Shown: piece after piece, positions 6,585 to 14,110 of the stretch
How positions within the stretch are numbered: position 1 is the first letter of the stretch
How the letters are laid out: every line of letters begins with the position of its first letter
Notes under the pieces: generated by a model
What the model saw: only the letters and a program-made list of their open reading frames with translations
Told to the model about the DNA's origin: nothing
Database searches by the model: none
Made by a program: the position numbers and the translations under genes
NCBI GenBank assembly: GCA_045539425.1
Contig: JAZQFH010000001.1
Span: 1-23,215 of the forward strand
Length of the DNA stretch: 23,215 nt
Source of the DNA: RUG14871 sp045539425
GTDB lineage: Bacteria > Bacillota_I > Bacilli_A > Erysipelotrichales > Erysipelotrichaceae
Direction of reading: 5' to 3'

Positions 6585-7123
6585 GTATTTGCTCCGCTCA
6601 TCTTTTTCTCAAACCGGAACATTCCTTCCGAGAATTGTTCATTCGTCTCTTCAGCTGTGTCGGGATCGTTTGGATCGGGATGATGGCTGTTGTAGAACTC
6701 CACGATGTGAAATCCGCATCGGTTGACATAGAAGTGGATATTGCGCTTCTCAAAATAAGGCGTTACGGTCTCCCAGACCTTCACCTCCGGATGCATACGT
6801 TCAACAGCACACCACGCCGCATAGCCGATGCCCTTGCTGTGGACTTTGGGAGAGACAAAGAGGATCTCAAGAACACCGCGATCTCCCTCTGTCTTGATGA
6901 TCACGCCGCCGACAGGCTTGCCGTCCTGCATTATGCGATAGGCTTCGCCGCTGTCGATGGACTGTTCGATTGTCTCGCGGGAAATGATCTGTTCATCTTC
7001 TTCGTTACGATCATCGCAAGGACCGAATTCTTCCAAAGCACCGTAATTGAATGCTTCCTGATTGTCCAGTATAAACTGCTCCCGATCTTCAGGCTCAAGA
7101 GGAATCAGAGTAATATCTGTCAT
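6581..7123 (-). CDS. GNAT-family N-acetyltransferase (180 aa)
   Basis: A 180-residue acetyltransferase. The core is LEILFVSPKVHSKGIGYAA at residues 85-103: beta-strand 4 followed by the acetyl-CoA loop H-S-K-G-I-G. FYVNRCGFHIVEF (131-143) is the usual strand/helix after it. The N-terminal 60 residues are acidic and end in ISRETIEQSIDSGEAY, common in GNATs with a helical lid. A GAGGTG ribosome binding site 8 bases upstream fixes the start at 7123. Its stop overlaps the start of the membrane protein gene by four bases (ATGA), so the two are coupled. The acceptor is unknown. Confidence 0.87.
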   Translation of the reverse strand: MTDITLIPLEPEDREQFILDNQEAFNYGALEEFGPCDDRNEEDEQIISRETIEQSIDSGEAYRIMQDGKPVGGVIIKTEGDRGVLEILFVSPKVHSKGIGYAAWCAVERMHPEVKVWETVTPYFEKRNIHFYVNRCGFHIVEFYNSHHPDPNDPDTAEETNEQFSEGMFRFEKKMSGANT

Positions 7124-7166
7124 GTCTTATCACCTCATCAAACTTCCGATTTATCTCTCTGTACTT

Positions 7167-7172
7167 ATTATA
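7167..7172 (-). promoter_or_regulatory. candidate -10 box for the GNAT/membrane protein operon
   Basis: Perfect TATAAT on the minus strand, 44 bases upstream of the GNAT start and immediately after the tRNA terminator. No matching -35 box is visible, because that position lies in the terminator stem. Confidence 0.35.
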
Positions 7173-7173
7173 C

Positions 7174-7198
7174 AAAAACAGGACCGTTACGGTCCTGT
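7174..7198 (-). terminator. intrinsic terminator after tRNA-Ala
   Basis: A perfect 9-base-pair stem (ACAGGACCG/CGGTCCTGT with a 3-base loop) followed on the minus strand by a T tract, 12 bases past the CCA end of the tRNA. Confidence 0.85.
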
Positions 7199-7210
7199 CT
7201 GTTACCAATC

Positions 7211-7286
7211 TGGTGGAGATGACGGGATTCGAACCCGCGACCTCTAAAATGCGAATCTAGCGCTCTCCCAACTGAGCTACACCCCC
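7211..7286 (-). tRNA. tRNA-Ala (anticodon CGC)
   Basis: A 76-base cloverleaf with encoded CCA. The acceptor arm begins GGGGGTG and ends CATCTCC before ACCA, which gives the G3:U70 pair that marks alanine tRNAs. The D arm is GTAGCTCAGTTGGGAGAGC-like. The anticodon arm is CTAGA-TTCGCAT-TTTAG with anticodon CGC (reads GCG), and the T arm contains GGTTCGAATCC. The anticodon stem is AT-rich with a G-U pair, unlike the GC-rich stems usual in tRNA-Ala, so this may be a minor isoacceptor. It sits 1 base after the T tract of the secG terminator, and I see no clear promoter of its own. Confidence 0.95.
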
Positions 7287-7287
7287 G

Positions 7288-7316
7288 AAAAATAGGTTAA
7301 TGACGCGATTAACCTA
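7288..7316 (-). terminator. intrinsic terminator overlapping the secG stop
   Basis: On the minus strand TAGGTTAAT pairs with ATTAACCTA around a 6-base loop, then TTTTT. The secG stop codon (7309-7311) is inside the stem, and the T tract ends next to the first base of the tRNA. Confidence 0.8.
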
Positions 7317-7533
7317 CGATTCTTACTAAGATAACCAATGCGAAGAAGACGATTCCGTCAACCAGAGTCGCATTTGCGATGAATTTTTCCGGTCCGCGTT
7401 CCTTAACGTTATTGAACAGGTTTAATCCGCCGCTGCCGGTGAAGGCACTGCTGATGCCATCTGACTTACCGCTTTGTAACAGGGAAAGGATAATCAACAG
7501 TACTGCTGAAATCATTAATAACACGTCTAACAT
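7309..7533 (-). CDS. secG: preprotein translocase subunit SecG
   Basis: A 74-residue protein of the size usual for Gram-positive SecG, the small non-essential subunit of the SecYEG channel that aids protein export. It has two membrane helices (residues 1-19 and about 55-73) joined by a loop with the family signature LLQSGKSDGISSAFTGSGG, followed by the Asn/Phe turn and a charged stretch. The start follows AAAGGAG 8 bases upstream. An extended -10 promoter lies at 7561-7589. In many Firmicutes secG is followed by rnr and smpB; here tRNA-Ala follows instead. Bases 7337-7358 of this gene recur in the relic at 4991-5012. Confidence 0.95.
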   Translation of the reverse strand: MLDVLLMISAVLLIILSLLQSGKSDGISSAFTGSGGLNLFNNVKERGPEKFIANATLVDGIVFFALVILVRIVG

Positions 7534-7560
7534 ATCCGTTTCTCCTTTCAGTGCTAGATT

Positions 7561-7589
7561 ATTATATCACTCGCTTTTTTAAAATACAA
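7561..7589 (-). promoter_or_regulatory. secG promoter
   Basis: Minus strand TTGTAT, 17-base spacer, TATAAT, with TGA directly before the -10 (extended -10). It lies between coaX and secG, abutting the coaX stop, so secG has its own promoter. Confidence 0.65.
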
Positions 7590-8357
7590 TTACTTCTTGT
7601 TTTTCCGGTAGATAATCTCCAGCCCCTTCAGCATGAGATCATTGTCCAGCGTGATGTCGCTTTTGCAGTACGGAACGATGACTTTTGCCAGTCCGCCGGT
7701 CGCCACAACCTTACTGTCGTAGCCGAGCTCCGCTTTCATCCGCTCGATCATGCCGTCTAATAAGGATGCCTGACCGAAGACGATTCCGCTCTGCATGGCC
7801 GGGATGGTTTCAGCATTGATAACTTTCTTCGGAGCTTCCAGAGAGATCATCGGAAGCTGGCTGGTGCCGGTTCCGAGGGCTTTTAAGGATAACATGACAC
7901 CCGGAATGACCGCACCGCCTAAGAAGGTTCCGCTCTTGTCCACAGCCACAACGGTTGTTGCCGTACCCATATCGACAACCAGACACGGAGCACCGTAAAG
8001 GGAAAGAGCACCTGCTGAGCCTACGATCAGATCCGCGCCGATGGCTTTCGGATCTTCCGCCTTGACCTTCAGTCCCGTCTTGATTCCCGGTTCAACGATC
8101 AGTGCCGCAATGCCCGTAACCTTTTTGATGGCTTCGCGCAGGTAGTGCGTTAATGGCGGTACCACACTGGAGATGATGGCTCCTTCGATCTTCGTCTCGT
8201 CAATGTGACGGATTTCGAAGATGTTGTGTAAGAGAACCGCGTATTCCGTTTCCGTTTTATTCAGATCCGTGGATACCCTCTCGCTCAGAATGATCTTCTG
8301 ATCTTCAATCAGACCGAATTCGATGTTGGTATTCCCCATATCAACCGCTAATAACAT
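7590..8357 (-). CDS. coaX: type III pantothenate kinase
   Basis: Phosphorylates pantothenate, the first step of coenzyme A synthesis, in the cytosol. The 255-residue product is the normal length. Family motifs are clear: DMGNTNIEFG at 6-15 (phosphate 1 loop, Asp6), GADL at 107-110 (Asp109, the likely catalytic base) and DMGTATT at 129-135 (phosphate 2 loop). The start at 8357 is chosen because MLLAVDMGNTN is the standard beginning and AGGAGAG lies just upstream; the longer frame would extend into the upstream gene. It follows the ECF S component by 16 bases, forming an uptake-plus-phosphorylation pair. Confidence 0.95.
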   Translation of the reverse strand: MLLAVDMGNTNIEFGLIEDQKIILSERVSTDLNKTETEYAVLLHNIFEIRHIDETKIEGAIISSVVPPLTHYLREAIKKVTGIAALIVEPGIKTGLKVKAEDPKAIGADLIVGSAGALSLYGAPCLVVDMGTATTVVAVDKSGTFLGGAVIPGVMLSLKALGTGTSQLPMISLEAPKKVINAETIPAMQSGIVFGQASLLDGMIERMKAELGYDSKVVATGGLAKVIVPYCKSDITLDNDLMLKGLEIIYRKNKK

Positions 8358-8373
8358 ATTGCACTCTCCTTTA

Positions 8374-8961
8374 TTATTTCCGGACTGCCTTGATGATGCG
8401 GGCAACGACCGGTGTTAAAACCATGTTGACGCCAAGTTCAAATAAGAAGTTTAGACCGATGATGGCTTTTAAGACGAAGCCGCTGACATTTTCAAAGCCC
8501 AGTGCCGCCGCAAAGTCTTTTGCGATCTGGATGAACGTTGTCGTAAGAACCAGGGTAAAGAGTCCTGTATTGATAAACGGTGCCAGAACGGCTGCCAGTG
8601 CCGTGGCGATGAAATCATTGGTATGTTTCAGTGCCTTATAGACCAGTCCCGGAATAAAGCCTGCCAGAGCGCCCTTTAAGATGCATACCAGAAATGTCAT
8701 CACCGGATTTGTCTGTAACATGAGTGTGCTCAGAGCTTCTCCGCCGCTTAAGACGTTTAAGAAGACCACCGTCCCGAAGACGAGACCTAAAAAGGCACCG
8801 TAGAATTCCCCGTAGAGGATCGCGCCGATGACGATCGGAATTAAGGAGAAGGTCGGAGTAAACGGACCGATCTTGATTCCGCTTGCGACAGTCTGCAGCA
8901 CGACGATAATGGCTGCGAGGAAGGCAGTGCCTACCAGTTTTCTTGTTTTCTGATTTGTCAT
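8374..8961 (-). CDS. ECF transporter S component, probably for pantothenate
   Basis: A 195-residue membrane protein with about six helices, typical of the substrate-binding subunits of energy-coupling-factor vitamin transporters. Near the N terminus the helix GTAFLAAIIVVLQ carries the small-residue (Ala-x-x-x-Ala-like) surface used to dock to the shared EcfT. GPFTPTFSLIPIVIGAILYG is the usual second block. No EcfA/EcfT genes are nearby, as expected for group II systems that share one energising module. The start at 8961 follows AGGAGG; the frame upstream (8979) only covers the ribosome binding site. The substrate is inferred from the adjacent coaX and not from the protein itself. Confidence 0.82.
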   Translation of the reverse strand: MTNQKTRKLVGTAFLAAIIVVLQTVASGIKIGPFTPTFSLIPIVIGAILYGEFYGAFLGLVFGTVVFLNVLSGGEALSTLMLQTNPVMTFLVCILKGALAGFIPGLVYKALKHTNDFIATALAAVLAPFINTGLFTLVLTTTFIQIAKDFAAALGFENVSGFVLKAIIGLNFLFELGVNMVLTPVVARIIKAVRK

Positions 8962-9035
8962 AATTCCTCCTGTTTTCATTCCCGTAGCCGGCTCTTCACC
9001 GCCCGAATAGGGATATGATACATTTCACATGTGTT

Positions 9036-9063
9036 ATTATAGCAGATTTGTTTTTTCTGAAAA
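9036..9063 (-). promoter_or_regulatory. promoter for the ECF S component/coaX operon
   Basis: Minus strand TTTTCA, 16-base spacer, TATAAT. The transcript would start near 9029, leaving a GC-rich leader of about 70 bases before the start at 8961. The leader has small inverted repeats but no riboswitch I recognise. Confidence 0.5.
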
Positions 9064-9113
9064 GAAAAATCGGCAAGATACCTGAATTAACGCATAAGTA
9101 ACCGTTTTCAGGT

Positions 9114-9119
9114 TATAAT
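9114..9119 (+). promoter_or_regulatory. -10 box of the pseudouridine synthase gene, leaderless start likely
   Basis: TATAAT ends six bases before the ATG at 9126, so transcription should begin at or next to the start codon. There is no spaced ribosome binding site. The -35 region is weak. Confidence 0.5.
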
Positions 9120-9125
9120 GGGGTC

Positions 9126-9773
9126 ATGATCAACGTACTGAAAGAAACCCCGGAATACACCGTATGCATCAAGCCCGTCGGCATTTCCAGTGAAGAAGGC
9201 GGCATGGTCTCTCTGTTAAAAGAAGAGCGTCACTCAGACATCTATCCGGTGCACCGGATAGACCAGGCGGTCAGCGGCATTATGGTCTACGCCAGAACAG
9301 CTGAAGCTGCCACCTCAATTTCCAAGACACTTGAAAACAAGAGCTACCTCTGCGTCATTCCGGACGTTTTGAAAGATGAGGAAGGGGACATGCAGGACTG
9401 GCTGTACCACGATAAGCGCTCCAATAAGTCCTACCCGGTGAAACGGGAGAAGAAAAATGCCAAAGAGGCACTTCTTTCCTATCGGATTCTGGAGCATAAA
9501 GACGGTCTCGCACTCGTTTCTGTGACTCTAAAAACCGGACGCACCCATCAGATCCGCGTGCAGTTCGCTTCGCGCAAGGCACCGCTTTACGGTGACGGAA
9601 AATACGGCAGCCGCATCAAGGGGACAATTGCCCTTCTCTCCTGTCGGCTTTCCTTCAAAGATCCGAAGACAAGGGAAAATCTTACATTTGAATTCCTTCC
9701 GGGAGATGCGAAAGAGCCGTTTTCCCGTTTTGACTTTTTTCAAAAAAAGTCTATAATAGAAATTCCGGATTAA
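9126..9773 (+). CDS. RluA-family pseudouridine synthase
   Basis: Isomerises uridine to pseudouridine in rRNA or tRNA; the target base is not predictable. The 215 residues cover only the catalytic domain, with no S4 RNA-binding domain, so this is one of the short RluA-type paralogues. The catalytic block is HRIDQAVSGIMVYART (residues 43-58), with Asp46 as the expected nucleophile. KTGRTHQIRVQFAS in the second half and LYGDGKYGS complete the family pattern. The start is taken at 9126, the first ATG after a TATAAT box only six bases away, which implies a leaderless mRNA. The last codons contain the promoter for the next gene. Confidence 0.9.
   Translation: MINVLKETPEYTVCIKPVGISSEEGGMVSLLKEERHSDIYPVHRIDQAVSGIMVYARTAEAATSISKTLENKSYLCVIPDVLKDEEGDMQDWLYHDKRSNKSYPVKREKKNAKEALLSYRILEHKDGLALVSVTLKTGRTHQIRVQFASRKAPLYGDGKYGSRIKGTIALLSCRLSFKDPKTRENLTFEFLPGDAKEPFSRFDFFQKKSIIEIPD
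9730..9757 (+). promoter_or_regulatory. antiporter promoter inside the pseudouridine synthase gene
   Basis: TTGACT, 16-base spacer, TATAAT: the best promoter match in the window. It lies in the last 15 codons of the upstream gene. The spacer region holds an inverted repeat (GACTTTTTT/AAAAAAAGTC) that may bend or pair. The start of transcription would be near 9764. Confidence 0.7.
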
Positions 9774-9842
9774 TCACTGCACCCTATCCGACCCATAGCT
9801 TCAACTGTGACTAACCTGTAACGGAAAGGACACAAGAAGTTT

Positions 9843-11075
9843 ATGAATGAAATATTTACAACCGCTGTGGCATTATTTGCCGGTCTGATGATGACGCGCC
9901 TCTTTAAGGCAATCCATCTCAAATTCCCGGATGTCACGGCTTTTTTACTGGCCGGCATTCTGGTCGGCCCCTACGTCCTCGGACGTTTTGACGGTTTTGA
10001 AACCCTGCAGAAAGTGGAAGTGCTTCACAACATCAACGATGTGGCCCTCGCCTTCATCGCCTTCTCCATCGGCGCCGAGTTCCGCCTCGATAAAATCAAG
10101 GCAACCGGCAAGGCCGCAACCGTAATCGGAATCGTACAGGCCGTTGCCGCAACCGCACTGGTGGATCTGGCACTCATTGCCCTGCACTTTATCTTCGGTG
10201 CGGAGGTCCTGCCGCTTCCGGTCTGCCTGACGTTAGGCGCCATCGCTTCCGCAACCGCACCGGCTGCCACATTAATGGTCATTAAGCAGTATCATGCACA
10301 AGGTCCTCTGACCTCCCTGTTATTACCGATCGTCGCACTGGATGATGCGGTCGGCTTAGTCATCTTCGCCATTTCCTTCGGTGTTTCCGAAGCGCTCATC
10401 GGCGGAAACCTCAGCGTGATCACGGTGCTTGTCAATCCGTTTCTGGAAATCGTTGCCTCACTCTTACTCGGATCAATACTTGGAGCAGCCCTTGCCGAAC
10501 TGGAGGAATTCTTTGAAAACCCGGGTCAGCGGCTGGCCTTAAGCATTTCGATGGTCTTCTTCGGCTTAGCCCTCTCCTCCGTGAAATTCACTTTCGGTGC
10601 AGTTACGGTAGGCTTCTCTTCCCTGTTAGTCTTAATGATGCTCGGGACGCTCTTCTGCAACCTGTCATCGTATTCGGAGGAAGTCTTCTTCCACTCCGAT
10701 GAGTGGACAACACCGCTCTATGCCTGCTTCTTCGTCTTAAGCGGAGCGGAGCTGGACCTTTCGGTCTTTACGGACTGGCGTATTATCGTGATCGGCGTTG
10801 TCTATGTCCTCTTCCGTATGGCAGGGAAATACCTTGGCGCAAGAGTTTCCTCAAAAGCCATGAGATGCCCGGAGGATGTTGTGAAATACCTCGGCATCAC
10901 ACTCTTCCCGCAGGCAGGTGTTGCCCTCGGCATGTCCGCTACGGCGATGGCACTGGGTGCTTATGAAGGAAGTCTGATCCGCAATGTTGTCTTATTCAGC
11001 GTATTGATCTACGAGCTCATCGGGCCGTCATTGACCCGCTCCTCTCTGATCAAGGCGCACGAGATCAAGGAATAA
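9843..11075 (+). CDS. cation/proton antiporter, CPA family
   Basis: A 410-residue integral membrane protein with about 12 helices, of the monovalent cation:proton antiporter superfamily. It exports Na+ or K+ in exchange for H+ at the cell membrane. Key blocks are VTAFLLAGILVGPYVLGRFD (31-50), the unwound-helix motif SATAPAATLMV (136-146), and ALDDAVG (165-171) whose Asp167-Asp168 pair is the ion-binding site of electrogenic CPA2-type exchangers. There is no C-terminal TrkA-N/RCK domain, so it is the short form. The start is supported by AAAGGA about 12 bases upstream, a long spacing. It has its own promoter within the preceding gene and a strong terminator behind it. Confidence 0.9.
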   Translation: MNEIFTTAVALFAGLMMTRLFKAIHLKFPDVTAFLLAGILVGPYVLGRFDGFETLQKVEVLHNINDVALAFIAFSIGAEFRLDKIKATGKAATVIGIVQAVAATALVDLALIALHFIFGAEVLPLPVCLTLGAIASATAPAATLMVIKQYHAQGPLTSLLLPIVALDDAVGLVIFAISFGVSEALIGGNLSVITVLVNPFLEIVASLLLGSILGAALAELEEFFENPGQRLALSISMVFFGLALSSVKFTFGAVTVGFSSLLVLMMLGTLFCNLSSYSEEVFFHSDEWTTPLYACFFVLSGAELDLSVFTDWRIIVIGVVYVLFRMAGKYLGARVSSKAMRCPEDVVKYLGITLFPQAGVALGMSATAMALGAYEGSLIRNVVLFSVLIYELIGPSLTRSSLIKAHEIKE

Positions 11076-11081
11076 TAATTC

Positions 11082-11111
11082 AAAGGCACCGGTTTTCGCC
11101 GGTGCCTTTTT
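11082..11111. terminator. bidirectional terminator between converging genes
   Basis: GGCACCGG pairs with CCGGTGCC around a 6-base loop, flanked by AAA on one side and TTTTT on the other. It serves the antiporter gene on the plus strand and could also stop the GH3 gene on the minus strand. Confidence 0.88.
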
Positions 11112-11155
11112 CATCACTAGTTCATTGCAGATTCCCGGAAGTATCCGGATCATTA

Positions 11156-13135
11156 CTATTTTCCCCAGTTTCTTAATCCGCTGCCACGCGCATAGAGGAT
11201 CTCTTTCAGATACTCCACTTCCCCGGATCCTTCTGAGATCTTTGGAACATTCACAGGTAAAGTACCTTTTGGAGCCTCGCTCTGATATGCGGTATATACC
11301 GCAACCGCCACATTCAGATTGAACGGACCGTTTCCTTCTTCATCATATGCATTTCCATACGGCTGATAGGCACAGAGGATCGCGTCCGCATCATTGTAAA
11401 GAGATGCATCATACGGCAGATTCAGACTGATCAGAACAGTCTTCTTGCCCGCATCTTTTGCTGTGCTGAGCACTTCGGTCAATACTTCACTCCTTACGGA
11501 AGACTGCGATAAGAGAACGATCTGCTCTGCACTGTTCGCTGCTTTGTTGATTGCGGCTTTATCCGCCCCGGTTCCACCATGCGGCAGAATCACAGTATTG
11601 GATGGATTGATTCCTTCCTTCTCCAAGCGGCTTAAGGCATAGTCTACTGCCGGTTTGCGGTAGTCACTCGGTACCAGAATCAGTGTGCTCTGAGTTGGAT
11701 CCAGCGGTAAGGCTCCGTTGTCGTTTTTCAGAAGCGTCATGGCTTTTAAGGTGATTTCCCATTGCCGCCTGTAGTTTTCCGCTGTTCCGACAGCTTCCCT
11801 GGCTGAGGAAATGCTCTCACTCAATGATGTTTCTTTGGCATCCAGGATTCCATTCTCCTCTTTCAGCTTTAAGATGCGGTACACGGAATCATCCAGCTCT
11901 TCTTCCTTAATTTCTCCGTTATTGACCCGTAAGACCAGCTGTTCCAAGTATTCTTCCATAATCGGGAAAGTATTGACGGAACCTCCTTTATAAAGATTCA
12001 CCGGGCAGAGCAGAATGTCCACGCCGCTGTTGATTGCCAGTGTTGCCGCATCGATCGGATCAAAATGGGAGGCGATGGCATCCATGTCCATGGCATCCGT
12101 AATAACAACCCCGTCATAACCCATTTCCTTACGTAACAGATCCGTAATAACGGTATGAGATAGAGTGGCCGGAAGCGTCACTTCCCTGCCGTCCTTTTGG
12201 GAGATGTAAGTTTCCGTTTCAATTTTCGGAAATTGGATATGAGCCGTCATGATCATATCCGCTCCCGCCATAATTCCTTTTTTAAACGGAATCAGCTCAC
12301 ATGTCCTCAGCTCTTCGAGTGTATATTCGGATAGCGGTAAATGGGTATGGCTGTCTTCTCCGACATTGCCGTGTCCCGGGAAATGCTTCAGGGCACCTGA
12401 GATACTGGCTTTTTTCAGTCCGCGGATAAACGCCGTGACGTGCTTGGCTACCACATTTGGATCATCCGAGAAGGAGCGTACCCCGATGATCGGGTTCGCC
12501 GGATTGGAGTTCACATCTGAGACCGGCGCAAAGTCCAGGTTAAAACCTAAGGCAAAAATCTCATCCCCGAGCATCTTGGCCATCTCTTCCGTTAAGGCAG
12601 CCTCTCCCGTTGCGGCTAGTGCCATATTACCGCAGCCGGTCAAACCGTAGGAAACCCGGTTTACCATGCCGCCTTCCTGATCGACACAGATAAACATCGG
12701 GATCTCAGCCCCGGATTCTTTGGCTGCACTTTGCGCATCGTAGATCAGCGTTACAGTCTGCTCGAGATTTTCCATATTTCCGCCAAAGAGGATCACACCG
12801 CCAAAGCCGTATTTCTTTAGCAGTTCATGGTATTCTTCGTTAATTTCCGTTGCCAGAAAGGTATTCTGAGCGTCCGAGCGCAAAGCGACGATCATCATCT
12901 GCGCCAGCTTCTCCTCAACACTCATCTGTTCCACTTTTTCCCGGATCATGTCCTGTGTGTCTTCCTGCGGTGTTTCTTCTTCTTTCTCATCCGGATCTTT
13001 TTCCTCTTTGTCCGGTACGGGTTCCTCTTCTTTTTCATCCGGCGTTACATCTTCCTCTTTTTTGGAAGAGCAGCCGCTCAGCGCCGAGAAGAGCACGGCG
13101 CAAACCAGTAGTAATAACAGCAGTTGTTTTCTCAT
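11156..13135 (-). CDS. glycoside hydrolase family 3 beta-N-acetylhexosaminidase, lipoprotein
   Basis: A 659-residue secreted, lipid-anchored GH3 enzyme. Residues 1-22 are a lipoprotein signal with lipobox LSGC (Cys22). Residues about 27-62 are a low-complexity Glu/Asp/Lys/Pro linker. The NagZ-type barrel follows: VDQEGGMVNR at 151-160, KHFPGHG at 250-256, the loop dyad Asp261-x-His263 that marks N-acetylglucosaminidases, and TDAMDM at 346-351 with nucleophile Asp347. A C-terminal alpha/beta domain runs from about 460 to the end. It probably removes N-acetylglucosamine from muropeptides or host glycans outside the membrane. An AAAGAGAG ribosome binding site supports the start. It lies downstream of a terminator, but I see no clear promoter. 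Confidence 0.92.
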   Translation of the reverse strand: MRKQLLLLLLVCAVLFSALSGCSSKKEEDVTPDEKEEEPVPDKEEKDPDEKEEETPQEDTQDMIREKVEQMSVEEKLAQMMIVALRSDAQNTFLATEINEEYHELLKKYGFGGVILFGGNMENLEQTVTLIYDAQSAAKESGAEIPMFICVDQEGGMVNRVSYGLTGCGNMALAATGEAALTEEMAKMLGDEIFALGFNLDFAPVSDVNSNPANPIIGVRSFSDDPNVVAKHVTAFIRGLKKASISGALKHFPGHGNVGEDSHTHLPLSEYTLEELRTCELIPFKKGIMAGADMIMTAHIQFPKIETETYISQKDGREVTLPATLSHTVITDLLRKEMGYDGVVITDAMDMDAIASHFDPIDAATLAINSGVDILLCPVNLYKGGSVNTFPIMEEYLEQLVLRVNNGEIKEEELDDSVYRILKLKEENGILDAKETSLSESISSAREAVGTAENYRRQWEITLKAMTLLKNDNGALPLDPTQSTLILVPSDYRKPAVDYALSRLEKEGINPSNTVILPHGGTGADKAAINKAANSAEQIVLLSQSSVRSEVLTEVLSTAKDAGKKTVLISLNLPYDASLYNDADAILCAYQPYGNAYDEEGNGPFNLNVAVAVYTAYQSEAPKGTLPVNVPKISEGSGEVEYLKEILYARGSGLRNWGK

Positions 13136-13170
13136 ACTGTTTTCTCTCTTTCTATCAATTCCCCATAAGG

Positions 13171-13192
13171 AAAAAGCCGGGGATTCCCGGCT
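13171..13192 (-). terminator. intrinsic terminator after the aldolase gene
   Basis: On the minus strand AGCCGGG pairs with CCCGGCT around a 4-base loop and is followed by TTTT. It lies 12 bases past the aldolase stop. Confidence 0.88.
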
Positions 13193-13203
13193 GTATCTTC
13201 GTC

Positions 13204-14064
13204 TTAGTATAAATCAGCCTTCTGATTCGCTTCAAAGAGGCGGATCTTCTGAACAGCGACTTCTTCAAGTGCCTTCATGCATTCCGGCTCGATCTTGTTC
13301 GGTTCGCGGAGGTTTTCGTTCTTTAACACTTCCCGCATCTTATTGTAGAAAGCGACCTTGATGTCAGAAGAGATATTGATCTTATTGACACCGTTCTTCA
13401 CCGCTTCGGCAATCTCGCTGTCCGGATTATTGCTGCCACCGTGGAGTACCAGCGGTTTGTCCACGACTGCCTTGATTTCCTTTAAGATGTCGATTCTCAA
13501 TTTCGGCGTCACGCCTTTCGGATAGAGTCCGTGGGATGTTCCGATGGCAATGGCTAAGGAGTCCACACCGGTACGGGCGATGAATTCCTTCGCATCGGAT
13601 GGTTTGGTATAGATGATCGTCTGCGCATCATAGGCTTCACGCGATGTTGTGACACCGATCGTGCCCAGTTCGCCTTCCACGGAAACGTTGACCGCATGTG
13701 CCACTTCACAGATCTTCTGACAGAGGGCGACGTTTTCTTCAAACGGTAAGGAAGAGCCGTCGATCATGACGGAAGTGAACCCGTCCTGAATGGCCCGCAT
13801 GACATCTTCCAGAGATGCACCGTGGTCCAGGTGCAGCACGCAGGGAATCTTGGTTTCCAGTAAACGTTTACGGATCGCTGCCGTAATGTCATCCCCCGTG
13901 AATGCCAGTTCATGCGGATGGATCTCGATGATCACCGGTGCATTTTCTTTTTCGGAAGCATTCATCACTGCCTCAAACATGGCATAGTTACTGATGTTGA
14001 ATGCCGGGATGGCAAAATTGTGCTCTTTCGCAACAGCCAAGAGCTCTTTCATATTCATTAACAT
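13204..14064 (-). CDS. fba: class II fructose-bisphosphate (ketose-bisphosphate) aldolase
   Basis: Zinc-dependent aldolase that splits fructose-1,6-bisphosphate into dihydroxyacetone phosphate and glyceraldehyde-3-phosphate, in cytosolic glycolysis. The 286 residues are the usual size. LHLDHG at 78-83 holds catalytic Asp80 and zinc ligand His81; VEGELG at 129-134 follows; His178 (GTSHG) and His208 (LHGGSN) complete the zinc site; NISSD at 230-234 binds phosphate. The same fold includes tagatose-bisphosphate aldolases (GatY/KbaY), and I cannot exclude that from motifs alone, but nearby tpiA and pgk favour glycolysis. The start could be 14064 or the ATG two codons later; AGGAGA suits both. A TACAAT near 14091-14096 may be a weak -10. 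Confidence 0.9.
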   Translation of the reverse strand: MLMNMKELLAVAKEHNFAIPAFNISNYAMFEAVMNASEKENAPVIIEIHPHELAFTGDDITAAIRKRLLETKIPCVLHLDHGASLEDVMRAIQDGFTSVMIDGSSLPFEENVALCQKICEVAHAVNVSVEGELGTIGVTTSREAYDAQTIIYTKPSDAKEFIARTGVDSLAIAIGTSHGLYPKGVTPKLRIDILKEIKAVVDKPLVLHGGSNNPDSEIAEAVKNGVNKINISSDIKVAFYNKMREVLKNENLREPNKIEPECMKALEEVAVQKIRLFEANQKADLY

Positions 14065-14110
14065 GATCTAATCTCCTCTAGTGTTCCTCTCTATTGTAGC
14101 ACGGACATTC

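Noticed and set aside
8962..9030. Vitamin riboswitch in the leader of the ECF S component
   Set aside because: The leader has short complementary arms but matches none of the riboswitch consensus cores I know, and no terminator follows it.
12827..13361. Several plus-strand frames rich in Ser/Phe opposite the GH3 N terminus
   Set aside because: Produced by the complement of the Glu/Asp/Lys linker; low-complexity shadows.
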